Of a stretch of DNA of 64,000 nt, positions 12,201-26,083 are shown one piece after another. The stretch is from Limnoperna fortunei. Its lineage: Eukaryota > Mollusca > Bivalvia > Mytilida > Modiolidae. Numbering within the stretch: position 1 is the first letter of the stretch; the number at the start of each line of letters is the position of its first letter. The notes beneath the pieces were generated by a model. The model was not told where the DNA came from and did no database searches. It saw only the letters and a program-made list of their open reading frames with translations. The stretch spans positions 63,012,074 through 63,076,073 of the forward strand of contig OX104113.1 of NCBI GenBank assembly GCA_944474755.1. The letters are read 5' to 3'. The position numbers and the translations under genes were made by a program.

Positions 12201-15200
12201 ACATAGTAGTGTTAGTAACGTGCAACTGTCATATAAATTGTCTTCGAAATTATGTCACCAGCTGGCTTCCACAGTAAACACACAATGAGTACACCAAAAA
12301 CCAGTATGGTCAACAAAAATTGTCAAAGGCCTAAATTTAAGAAAAATTATAAAAATATAAGAGATTCAGTGTCTGATTTAGAGTTAGATTTTTTAGCATA
12401 CATCATCTGGTCTTTCATGTGATACTTTAGATTTCTTTAAGCAAGCAAGCGTAAATTAAAAAAAATATCACTTATTCCGACACGAATATGGTATTGTTAA
12501 CATCACATAAATAATATCCAACATTCTAGTGTCTGTACTGCAGACATAAATACAATTTATTACCACATGATTTCATTCTATATCAGTCTGTATAAAAATT
12601 TATACCTAAATTAAGGTATATTTTAAAAAAAAAATGTGTTTTTTGTATTTCTATTACATGCACATCTACATAAAATTGTCAAATACGGTGTATACATATA
12701 AATCTGTCAATCCCATTTTATGTTTTTTTTTCTGAAATAATATTCAAACGTGCTGAAAAATTATTTGGCTTTCTTTATTTTCTTTAAACGTTATTATTTT
12801 CTCATGTGAGTCGTAAATCTAGTGCATAAAGAATGCCCAAATACAAAGTCTTGAGATTGTAACCTTGTGAAGTTGGTTTTTTATTTCCTCTAGGTTCACC
12901 ATTATATCATGGACTTCCCGTTCTAACTGGGATAATGAAGCATCTCTTTCAGTCTGGGCTTTGTCAAATCGTCGTTCAAACATATCTATTTGCTTTCTGA
13001 AAGAAAGGTATGTATATAGTGTTACACTCAATGTAATAATATATACGTTTATTAAAAAGAATAATGCTATATGTCATATGTAAACTATTTTTAGCTATTA
13101 TGAAAATAAGCAACTAGAATAAAACATGTATTTTCACATAAATAAGTATTGTCCTATTTAGTTTTCACCATTCCCTTTTGTCGTTTAATTTGTTCTTATG
13201 CATTACCAATAATGCTTATGCTTGCATCATAACTTTGACATTTGGAGTCAATGTACTTTGAAGAAAACTTACTTTTGGTCATTTAACTTGTCTATGTCGT
13301 CACCATAGTCTTCTGATCTTTCCCAACTGTCAACACAAACAAAGATATATATTTAAAACATTAGGGTTATTTACATTTGGTTTGAGAGAGTTTGGTTTCT
13401 CTTTTTGTCTTTTTTTAGTAACCTTTATGACATTTTATTAAAAACTAACTATTTTACGTTTTATGTAGTTGTAACGGATAATACAATTGTCGGAAATCTG
13501 TTAAGCTTCTTTGTAGATTTAACGACAGCTGTGCTTAGATTTATTTAGATATTCAAACTATAGTTTGTCATAAAGGTGAAACCTATAAACTTCTATAACG
13601 CCATCAAAGGAATTGGTTTAGTAGAAATACTTTAAACAGTTTTATCAGTGGATCAAACAACCACCTACAAACAGAAAGATAGACAAAGAGTTTAATGTGC
13701 ATGTCCAACTTCGTAAGAAAAACAAACTCTCATATCTTGGAAGTGAAATCAGGAGCTCCGATAGCGTTTCTTGGTCGTGCTGGGCTTAGCTTTGGGTATA
13801 TATAAGGTTAGGTCGAAAACAGGCATTCATAATTTCCATCAAAGCAGAAATTCTAGTATATGTACGAAAAATAAATAACACAATCATTTTTTAATCATTT
13901 TTCTTTAGTTAAGATATACAATACCAGTGACATGTGTACGGTTTATAAACTTCTATCTCTTATGTAGAATTACCTACTTTGATGATGAAAGACTGTCCGT
14001 AGATCTGTACATTTCACTTATGGATCTACCATATCCGATTGAAGAATTTCGTGATAAAGATATTCCATTCTTCGAAAATAGATAATGGAATCTTAAAAGT
14101 TGTACAATTTTATAAAAGAATAGTGGATTTAATGCTTATTGCCATCGATCGTATTGAAAAAAAATAATATTTCTAATTCCTTTACAAAATATATACCGCC
14201 AGTGTGTCATTTCGGATGTTGATGTGCGTTTAACAACCAAAAAGTAAACATGAGTAAACAGTAAGTTCAATAAAGAGTTGATACAATCAATTCTTACTTT
14301 TTGCATGGACATAACGATGATCAACTTGCTGAATGTTTAATTGGAGGCTTGCGCTGCTTACTGGTCCGGAACACCTCGGTGCATCCGTTTTTATTGGGTT
14401 CGGGTTACTCACATTTGGTTTGAGCAAGTTTGGTTTCTCTTTTTGTCTTGTGTTGTGTAGTGCTTTTATGCTGATAATGATTTTGTCACTGGGGTTGTAT
14501 ACTATTCAAGTCTTATTAACCGATGGGTTTGTCACCCTTTTTCATCTTTATTTTAAAAAGCCTATAAACTGCACAATCATTAAAACTAGGTACTCTAAGT
14601 ATTTCTAAAGATTCCCCTTAAAAGTTATTGACTGAAATTGAGATCAGTCAGTCTATTTTAAGTAAAGGTGCAATTAAATTTTTTTATTGTCCAATCAAAT
14701 TTAATTAAACCAGTTCTCGTGTGACATTTTGCTAAGGAGCGATTTCTAAAAAATGATTTCTGGAATACACACTATTACTATGGCAATATCTTTGCCATTG
14801 GATTATACAATAGTACAATTACAGTCTATTGTTTGAATTATTAGCTGGCTCAGTAAATATCCATTTTTCCGCAGCAAAGACGGTAAATTGTGCAATTTAC
14901 ATAATTTTGTCTGCAATTATAACATTTAATTTACAAAAAGTTTTGTTTTATTCAGTTAGCATACGAAGTTTGTCTTCTAGTACCATATCTATCACTTCCA
15001 GCGGTATTTAGCATTCACACCATGTTTTGGAATGCAATAATTTTTTGTGGAGTCATGAAAAATGTATTTGATAGTTACATGATAAAATCAATATTCGTGC
15101 GTGCCAGATAACATAAACTTTTTTTTTACTCGCTGCTAAACAGAATCGTACAAAAAAACTTTACGCTCTAATAATGTACGATTATTGTTGTCACTAATTT

Positions 15201-18200
15201 AAAGCAATCGTAACTCGATTGTGATATTACGAAAACAGAGTAAAAAATGCTTACATTCTTAAGCTCCTGTTTCATTTTTACTGCCTCTGCTGGGTTATTA
15301 AAACGAAACATATTGGTCTTTCCTAGGAGTATAACTGCACCTATAACATGTTTGCAATTTTTTTTAAATTGTGTTATTCTGAATACGTTAATATGCTAAT
15401 TAATCCAGGTTTCTGTTATTACAAAGAAAGACCAAGCAAGTTGTAAGTCTATCACAAAAACACAATTTTCGACTGAATGTTATTATCAAAGCGAAGATTC
15501 GTATGGAAAAACGATAGCATTAAGATCTAATTTCAATAGTGTTTGGTTTAGTTTGTAGATTGTAGACGTAGCCGTACATAGGTAAATACTTGTAATTAAA
15601 CCATGTATTTCTGATACATCAGATATCCGCTGGATAGCTGATATAATACAAACTAGGCTCTACGACAAGCGTGATGACTTCAACTTTCCAATTGTCAACT
15701 TCCCGTTCATCGACAGCAACATTCCAGCAGCTCCAGCGTATGGTGTGTACATTTCACAACTTATACGTTATTCTAGATCCTGCGATCGTTATTCAGATTT
15801 TCTAGACCGATCACTGCTGTTGACTGCTAAACTACTCAAACAAGGGTTTGTTGTACCTAGGTTGATATTATCTCTCCAGAAGTTCTATGGTCGGCACCAC
15901 GACTTAATTGATCGTTACGGGAAATCAGTGTCTCAAATATGATCTGACATTTTCGCTGAGTCATAGGTAGTGTTTCCTATTCTGGATTTGACTTTTCCAT
16001 AGACAAGACAATGAGTAACTCGACGGGTGCACCTGAGTGCACCCATGGTTTTTATTGGGTTCGGGTTACTCTCTTTCTGTGTTTTATGTTTTTGATTTTT
16101 GTGTTGTGTTTGTCTATATCCGGATTTGTAACTGTCCCTTGGTTTTTGGCTCTTGTTGTTCGGTCGGTTTTCTTTGCTACTTTCATATTGTTGTTGCAAT
16201 ACTTAGACTTCTCTCTGTTTATAACCTACATGTATCTTAAATTGAATTTATCTTACCAAATAAAACTTACCTTGAGTAAGTTTTGTAGGAACTGTAACGA
16301 TTGTTCCATTTACTGTACACATCGACCCATTTTTGGGTATAAGCTGAACCAAGCCATCTTCAAACGTGATAGTGCAGTGTTCTTTATTAATATCAAGGCC
16401 AACCAATTCTAAATTCAACCACAATTAGAGCAAATAATATATTTTGTTTCTTGTTTTCACGAAACGTGTCAGCATAAAAATATACCATGCAATGAACCTT
16501 AAAATAAAATACATATACTTTAATTGTATCACTTTTAATATGAACGTAGAGCGAATTGATCACAACAATCAATTTTACAACTTTCTTCTGTACATACTAA
16601 AACGAAAATATCGTCCCTTTCTGCAGACTATTTATTGTGGAACATTATACTCTATCGTTTGATAAAGACGTGGCAATAGGTTTTCTTGCAAGTGATCAAG
16701 AGATATGTTTGTCATTACTGCTAACATCAATGTTAGTTTCATAAGGGCAATTACTAGCATTAAACTCTTTTGAATAAAATAGCATTCATTGCTGTACGGA
16801 AAATTTTGACTTCCAGGGAAATGTGTAAAAATGACCTTTTTACATTGTTGATATCTTTCTTTAACTATAAAGTATAATGTAAAGCAGCCTGGATAAATTA
16901 ACAAGTAATATTTTGTCAAAGTTGGAATAAACTGCATATTATATTTTTATTTCAGTTTTTAGAAAATGAAAGTATTAAAAACGTTTGTGCCCAACAATTT
17001 TTACCTAACTCATAAATTAATTATTAACCTCATGCAAGTTGTAATAATAGATGTTGTTTTATTGCGAATTACTTTTATCCGTAAGAATAAATTGTGTGAA
17101 TGCTAGTTCAAATATTCATGTTTGGAGAAGAGACATTGTAAAAGTACAGCTGAGTGATATTCTTACTTACTTATATCCTGTTCAACTGGTGCATCTGTGC
17201 GACCTATTGTAGTAACACCGATCTGAAAGAGTAGTACCAACCCTTAATATCCCACAGATCAATCAATAGAAATTTAACTACTTGGATTTTGTCTTTTGAC
17301 AACTAGGATTTCCAAACATAAGGATCCATAATTTATTTTTTGTTAACATTGTAAAAAATAATTACTTTTCTTCTTGCACACTTTCTTTATTACTGTTAAA
17401 CACAATAGATATAGTTGTACTTGTTTTTCGCATACAAATGTTCACATAAACAATATTAGTAAACAGTGTCGAAAAGTTATGTAAGCTACAAGTCTATGTT
17501 ATTAATTCTATATAAATGTTTGATGTTGAATGATGACTATCACTTAAATCATTCGACGGCTTATTCCCTGTACTATTTACACGATTTAATGATGTATGTT
17601 TGATAAACTTATAAAAACCACAAATAAGTTATAATTTATTAAATCCCATTAGCATTCAGTATTGTTTTCGTTTTTGTCATTTGTTGCGTTTTGTTGTGTT
17701 TTGTGTTGTGTTTTGTTTCGCTTTTTATACAATTGATCATATTTTAAAATTATACTTTTAAATTGTACAGTGTTATTCCTGTGCTGAAAATGTCATCATC
17801 AATTCCAATCAAGTGCGGATGGGCCGAATTCATCATTATTCCCATACCATCTTTTCGGACAGCCATTTCATGGTCCTGTAAAAAAATCAAAAATATGTAG
17901 TCATTCATCCTCACAAGTCAGGGTTTCTGTGTCTTTATGTGTCCACGAAACCCTGATAAAATCAGCTAGGAAATTCCCAGGCTAGAAGATTTTCATATGA
18001 CGTCAAATCTTAATAACACTACTGTACAAAATACACTGATTTTCACATGTTCTATGCAACACATCCGTTTGGTTTCTTTACAATCGACATCGGGATATCA
18101 CCTAACCAAGTTGTGAATGAAAGTGGGCTTTGGATTGGCTACATGCAGGTATGATGTAGCCAATCAAAATAGTGACTTCTAGCCCAGGAATTTTCTAGGT

Positions 18201-21200
18201 AAGTTTGTCAGGGTTTCGTTGACACATGTGGACACAGAAACCAAGACTTGTGAGGATGGTAGTCATTACGCCTTCAATGAAATGTATAGTATTATGTAAT
18301 TTCCAATGAAAAATGTCAATCATTGAATTACTTAAAAATTTGGTTAACTGTATGCCTTTATGTTTGAATTTTGTTAAAACACTGAAATATATTAGATAAA
18401 TATCAAACATATGTTAAAATATATCATCATCCCAACAATTCTTGTGTAATTAATGAGTAAAATAGTCAAACTTAATTAAATATGTTTAACTTCTCCAAAT
18501 ACAGCATAGTTCTGTATATTGAAATGACTTGGTTTGTTGACAAATCCCAACGACACGGTAGGTAATCAAAGGCATGGTTATAATAAGATACTCGTAACAA
18601 AAATTTAAGAAGCGGGTTCAAGAACCTTACTCTTGAGAGCTGAAAATCTTACTTTAACTTACTTACTGTAATCAATTATTAATAGATTAATGTGACATTT
18701 TACGTACCGCTATATCAGTTTCATGCCACTTCTCTGTCCATTCTTCCGTCAATACTTTAACCTTAGACAAAAGGGAGAGGCTATAGTTTGTGCAGAAATA
18801 TTTCATATAAGCCGTTTTTTCTGTAGCAAAAATTGTCAGCCTTAAATGTTTTTAATTGTACAAATTGACCTCAATGTAGTGAATACTTTGCTTTAATTCA
18901 AATAATTATTTTGTCAGAAAATTAATTGATTCATCATTTTATTTTATCATTTTTTGTTTAATTCGTTGGACTAGGATAATGTATATTAATATTATTTTAA
19001 TGAATAATCTATGCTCTGATTTTTCCAGGTAAACCACGACGCCTAGGAAAACTGGAAATTAAGGTTAAATATGGCTAAAGCGCATCAGTGAGCAGAGTGG
19101 TTAGTCATCTGCTACTAGTTCCGTTTATGAGCCCCCTTATAAATCTTTTATAATATACTAAGCAGATTAATAAATGTTATGCTTACTCTAACTTCGCTTT
19201 CCTGTAGCATTTCTTTTACCCTCGGTTCAGTCACTTTGTCCTTTAATAAAAACTTATGTGCTCATTTAATGGTATCAATGTGCTTGCTGTATTATAAGCC
19301 TTTTTATGTCTTTTTATTTTTTCAATAAATTGCAAATTATCAAACACCCTTAATAGATATGAATTTAGCGAAGAAATGGTATTTAGAACGAAATACTCTC
19401 TGTAGCTAGACTAACTTTTTTGTCTTGATACTACTTGTTGAAAATATTTTTATAGTGTACTTTTTATAATTAATTTATTAACAACAACCCCGAATAAATA
19501 TGATGATACTTCTTTTTCAAAATATAAAGAACCTACAGACTAACTTAGCCGACGTTCCATATGTGCACACAGATGTTACGTACGTGTAAGCAGTGCCTAA
19601 TTATGAAATTGTCGAACTTGATTGTTGTCATGTCTATGGGAAGTCAAATCTTGAAAACGGAAAGACCAGCCATGACTTGGCGAAAAGGTCTTATAGTATA
19701 TATTTCCCATACAGATCAGTTGATTCTTGGTAATGGACATGTGTAAGTATTATATACTAAGCAAGCTAGGTAAAGGGTTTAGAAGGATTATCCCATCTGT
19801 CTGTCGGACCTTACATTTGAGTCGTTTATCTTAATTTATTATAACTGTGCATTTGCAGAATATGTTTTAACGTTGCAGCATGAGGAATGTTTTACTCTTT
19901 TAGTCCGTTGAACTGCGAACATTTTATAATATTGACTATGCACTTTTTGGACGCAATTCTCCTACATGCTTAATTAGAAGTTTATAAAGTTTATTAACCT
20001 TGTACACGATAGGATCTAAACATAAAAGTGAAACATTAGGGGGACATAGTAGTGAATTGACAAACCCCTTAGTTATGTTCTTTCAAGCTTTGCTTACAGC
20101 ACTTCTTTATTTCTCAATGCCGATACATCTAGTTATTATAATTATTTCATTTTTCATTCGATTTATCCTTTATCACATAATATGAAAGCCCATCCAATAT
20201 TTATAAAAGTAATAAAGCAAAAATGGAACTTACCAAACCGCCACCAAGCATTGCTTTCAAACGTGTAATTTCTTCTTTTAGTTCTCTAATAAGTCGAACA
20301 CTAGAATCCTGCAATTAAATAACTTAACGTTAATAAGTAAATGTTTTTCTCTTGAAACACGACATATATTAAGGCTTTGTTTTAAGTTTGTTCGGGCATC
20401 TCCCTATTATTCGATTTATTTTAATTTTCTATTTGTGACCAGTTTAATAAACCGATTGAAATTGTTTACATTAATATGGAGAGTGGCGACTTGCAAGCTG
20501 GGAAATACTAACCTCATTTTTAGTCGGCCTGTTTATGATTTTCTTGGCTCCGACAGCATAGCGTAAGGTTCTCAATGTTTCATTGTAGTTAATATCAGCC
20601 GGAGATATGGCTAGAAAATGAAAACCATAAGTACAACATTAATTTAAGCCCTATATAAATGTGTTATACATTCTTTAGTCTTCCTAGCAGAGTTTCGTTC
20701 AAATATATGTAAACATAAAAACAAAATGAAGGAAGCAACCAATATAGGGTCATTTCCTAATGAGTTTTAGTGGGTACATTCATGTCTACTTACACATGAT
20801 TCCAAAGATATCTTACAGTTATTTTCGTAACCTATAAATGAAGCGTGCGTTTTCTATTACAAATGTACAAACAACCTTTAAATACAAACAACTTGTGCGG
20901 CTTCAATTTCAATCTATATTTTTTTAATGTAAAAAAGAATTTAAATGACAATAGTACTCTATTGCATTTTTGTATCTGCTAACAAGTGTACTTACTAGCT
21001 ATCATAAAAGTTCGAGAATTTCCACCTAGACTGTCCTTTAGTAACCATGTCAACTTGGAATCTCTGTAAGGTATGAACAGCTTTTTCTCACTTTCATTTT
21101 CAGAAGCTTTTGCTGCAATTGAAAATGTAACAAGACAAATAAGCAGGGAAAAATTTCAAACCGGTTGAGTTAGGGATTTAATAGACATTGACATTCTATT

Positions 21201-24200
21201 TAGCGCCGTAGCTGTCTTAAGATAATAGTTTTTATTATTTGCTATGCATTATTCTGTAAATTATGTATATCCAAAATAACTTTCCTTAAAGGTAGTGTGC
21301 AATTTTCTTTATAACTTTCATTGTAATTGATTATCCATAATAATCAGCTTACAGTAATGTAAGTGTGTTTATATACATGCTAAAATATATATGAAAATTC
21401 GAAAACTCTAGTTTATGCTTAGACAATATGTTATTCCATTTGTACCTAATAGCGTTATCACAGTTCCAAGAGTGACAAGAGATCTGTTTATATTACCACC
21501 TTCCTTTAAACGTATACCAGATGTACCTGTAGCATCAGCATTCTCGCTGAAAAAAAGAAACATATTTATAATAAACTATGGGTGTTTAGCAGGTAAAAAG
21601 TATTTTTATTTCAATAAGTGAATTTGACAATATTTGTGTCAGCTAACTGAATTAATCTAGTGGTATACAGAAAGACGCAAAGATGGGAGAATTACTAAGT
21701 ATTCCACGAACAGGGAGAAGCACAGTTTTGAGACATGAATTGTCGCTTGATTTGTTCAGTTCTAATTCAATTCTGGTGCAATTCGTACAATGCTATTTAT
21801 TACGCGTTTGAAAATATAAATTTATGTTATTTGTACTCTACTTGGCAATGGGTAACAGCTGGAAAATTTCGCTAAAGGCTAATTGAAAGGCAATATTTGT
21901 CATTGTTTTTATAGGTAACTACTATTTGTTTTTGTTTTGACGTCTTCAAGGTCAATGTATTTCTATATTACCTATATTGTACCACCTAAATTAATACAAT
22001 ATGTTATTTCTACATCTTTTGCCATCTGTATCCTCGTGTCTATTTTACATTATGTTTACTACAAATACCTTCCAGCCAGATCTACGAGACGAATTTTACT
22101 CTGTGTTTCATATGGCATCCCATTAATAATTCTTGCCTACAAAATTGGAAAGCATATGCATCAAGGAAAAACAACGAACGTATAACAAGAAACATTATGG
22201 ATCCTTATGGGAACAAAATAGTAAGGTACAAAGCTTACTTTCTTAGTTACACGGTGCTTCAGTAATCATATTACAGTTCAAGACTGTTATTTTAGGCCTA
22301 TAAGTATTTATACTGTACTGTCTACTATACTGGTATCAATGAGCTATAAGTATTTATACTCTACTGGTATCACTGAACGCAAAATTTTTAATGTAGTAAC
22401 ATTAAGTATCCTTTTTGGTACAATGAATATAATAGTTAATTTTTAAGATATTAATTACCTGCGCAAAGTTCAAAGTAAATATGGCATGTGATCTGCTGCT
22501 TACGTCATTCATATTTGTAGCAGCTGTGCACCTGATAAATAGAAAATACTGACATACTGTTTTATTCTAAACAAAATAACAGTTTAAAGAACTGTTTTAA
22601 AATGTTTTTCAATGTAATATACCACAATGAGACAAAGTGAATAAGCCAGTGTGCTGTATGTAATTTGTGCGTTCAGGAAAGGCATATTGTTGAATCAGAT
22701 GTATTGTAAACTCTTTGGATATGTATTAAGATAATTGACAATTTAAAGATTGAATCGCTTACTGAAAAAAGACTTAAATATCGTTGTTCGTCAATTCCGC
22801 ATTATGCCATCGTATGAACTACAAAAACCAGGGGCGAATCATGGATTTCATGTTAGAGGGCGCAATAATTCTTCATATGCCAATAAACTACTATTTTCTA
22901 TGATAAAAATTAGCAAAAAGGTTACAATTTATCTACAAAATAGCTTGTTATATACAATACACAGATTGCAAATGACAAAAAAAGTTCCTTAATAGTGTGT
23001 TATTAAATAGTTTAAAATCGGTTATATTTAGGTGACACTATTATAAAAGGGTTACTATAAAAACCAGTTGCAATGTCTTTTTAAATTTTTGGATACTAAA
23101 TCGATTCCATCCTGGGATATAAGTAGTTTAAAATTACTCATGTTTTCGTTGTTTTTGAAGAAACGAAATTCGCAAACTTGTACCTTTTTTATAACCATGC
23201 GTTTGCAGGTTTAGAGTGGGAGCACGCTTCTTCCTCGATAGTCCTATGAAATATTTGACAAGAAAAAAAGATAAATTTCAAACATATACATTAGTTATCA
23301 TGATAGATTACCTTATCATTTCTCCACTTTTGATTAATTCTTGGACGTCGGCTAGATCTTCGACTATGTGATGTGAAAGATCTGAATGAAATGCAATACG
23401 AGAAAGTTATCTATACATCATGTCGAAAACAGGTAATACTTTCTTGTGGTTTATTCTAATGGCTTTCAGGGTAATCTACACCACTAAGAATACTAGAAAA
23501 ATGTTAATTTAATTACTACATTCTGTCAACTCTTTATAATATTCACATTTCTATAAATGGCTTCAAATGTACATTAAATTGTTTGGAGTAATAGACACGA
23601 CAAACAACCACCAATGAATCAGAGCAGCGTATACACGCTTTTAAATATTCGATTATAATGTGACACAATTACTAAATTTAAATATCGAATACAAATTCAG
23701 ACTTGTTGACAACTGTTTAGTTTTCGTAATCCAATGTGTGTGACACCATTTTTGACATGTTACATTCGGCAAACAAAAGTTCACTTATATTGTCATATAG
23801 GTTTAGTACTTCTATATATAATTGAATATATTTTAAACTTCAGTACCCGAAACAAAAACAGAAAGTATTCAGAAGGCATCTATGTGTATGACAACTTCTT
23901 ACAACTCGCATGAAACAATATATCGTAATACAGAATTTTATAGTAAGTTAATTTAGCATATTTAGATAGCCTCAATGCGTTCGACACGTATTGACGACAC
24001 GATACATAAATTAAGTAACTTAGACAAAATGTGTTATAATAGAGTTAACCAATACCAATCTGATTTCTTCTGTGGATGAAAGAATACGCCACGATTGAGA
24101 ATTATCTGGTTTATTGTATCCTATTTGAAGTATAGAAATTATGAACAGATATGCAGGCATTGTTGCTGTCACTAATTGTGCCCTGTATCTAAACTGTATA

Positions 24201-26035
24201 TCTACAAAGAATTCTTGACAGTTGTGTTAAATATGCGTATCGCTTGTTATTTCTTAATTTTAAGCTGGTAATGCGTGTATCTTAGTTTTCTCGCCATTTC
24301 TTTGATGCGTCGGAAGCGAATATGTATTGACTGCTGAGAGTCATGGAAGCACTATGGAACAGGACATCATATTTCATTTAAATTATGAACCTAAGGTATT
24401 GTATTGATTCATTATTCTGAAACCTACATCGGACATTTGCAAATTCTGCAACAGATCACTTTCTGATGTCACCTTTGCTACCGAACACTCGAGGAATATC
24501 GTGTGATACTATTTCTAAAAACTAAGATCAGCACTTCCTTTTATAAATGCACACAGAAACACAGTATTGTGTGCTTCTTAAGGTGCAGTCACACTACACC
24601 GCATAGCGTTAACGGACGCCAAACGCAAAGAAAAATGCGGCTGAAAGTTATCCGATGATGAAAAGCATTTCCCGCTGCTGCTGCTCGGTGCTCTCATGAT
24701 CGCTGTACGGGGCGCATAAAACGTGCAAAACGCACAATGACCGAACGATCAACGCACATATACTGGATGAACGACGTACAGTTAACGGACTTCAACGTAC
24801 TAGTAACGGATTTGTACCGCACAAAACGTACACGCAGCGCATAAAGAACTGACAAAACGTTCTTTGAACTTTTAACTCGTTTAACTTACGTTACATCCGC
24901 TGCATGTCCGTTAGTAGTCCGGCCGTAAATCAGGTCCACCGGGCAAGAACGGACTCGAATCAGACAAGTACAGAATAAGGAACGTACGAGTAACGAACAA
25001 AACGCATACCAGCGCATGGTTACCGTACATCTGACGGACAACTTTATCCGGTGCTGTACGTTCCAAATTTTGAACGTGTTCAAAACTTTCCACCGAACGG
25101 AACGAACACCGCTGGACATCCCCGGACAAGAAGCGCAAACGCCGCATGATAAACGGAAAAGAAACGCATGCGAACGGACATGGACGGATTGAAAATTTTG
25201 TTATGCGTTGGACGTCCGTTAACGCTATACGGTGTAGTGTGACTGAAGCTTTAGACGTGAACTAGCTTCCATCGAGCAGGCGTATTTTGTGAAGTTATGT
25301 CATTCGCATGTATTTATCTGTATGAGAAGTAAGATGTGGTAATCTGCATTCTCTTATGAACATCGTACACTATTCCTGGTTTTTTATGCCCCCGCGACAA
25401 AATGTCGGGGGGGGGGGCATTAAATTTTACTCATGTCTGATAGACACATTCATCGATTTTTATATACTAAATTTGCATTTTGTATATTTTTTTTAATGTT
25501 TTTGAATCTTCTTTTACAGAAAAACAAGTTATAAATGAAAAAAAGACTAACCTTCTACATAAGGTCCATATTTGGGATGTTCGCGAACACGTAAACCTTC
25601 TCGACCGCGATCCTCCGATGGTTCTAGCAAGTCTCTTACTCTTTCGTTGTAAATCTCCATAAAGCTATGTAATATAAAACATTAAGGGCATACACGATTG
25701 AATTCTTTATCTTCTCCTACGAATATGATAAAAAAATGATAAAAATAGTTTTTCAACACATTAAAACGACTTGTCAAAACATTGCCATATTATAGCGGAT
25801 GAAATGTTAAAAATATCATTTAAAATGGTAATAGTAATAGAATCTCTAATTTGTATATTAAATTACCTAATTTCAGTTCTGTAAGTGGCCGATGGATCAT
25901 TCATATTGAGAAATATAGCCTGCAAATATCAACAATATACAGTCAGAATGGTATAGTTAAAGTCGGAGAAGTCGATTGTGTTATTCACGACAACATAATT
26001 AAAGGACGTATCTTGCTTACACTTAAAACCAGCAC

Positions 26036-26083
<48 letters not shown>

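Noticed and set aside
21937..22185. Plus-strand open frame of 82 codons resembling a small membrane protein
   Set aside because: It is antisense to KIF16B exon 10 (22069-22136), whose minus-strand translation gives the conserved switch II sequence with correct splice sites.
24886..25147. Two overlapping minus-strand open frames of 77-78 codons
   Set aside because: They lie entirely within the inverted-repeat element and result from its GC-rich composition.
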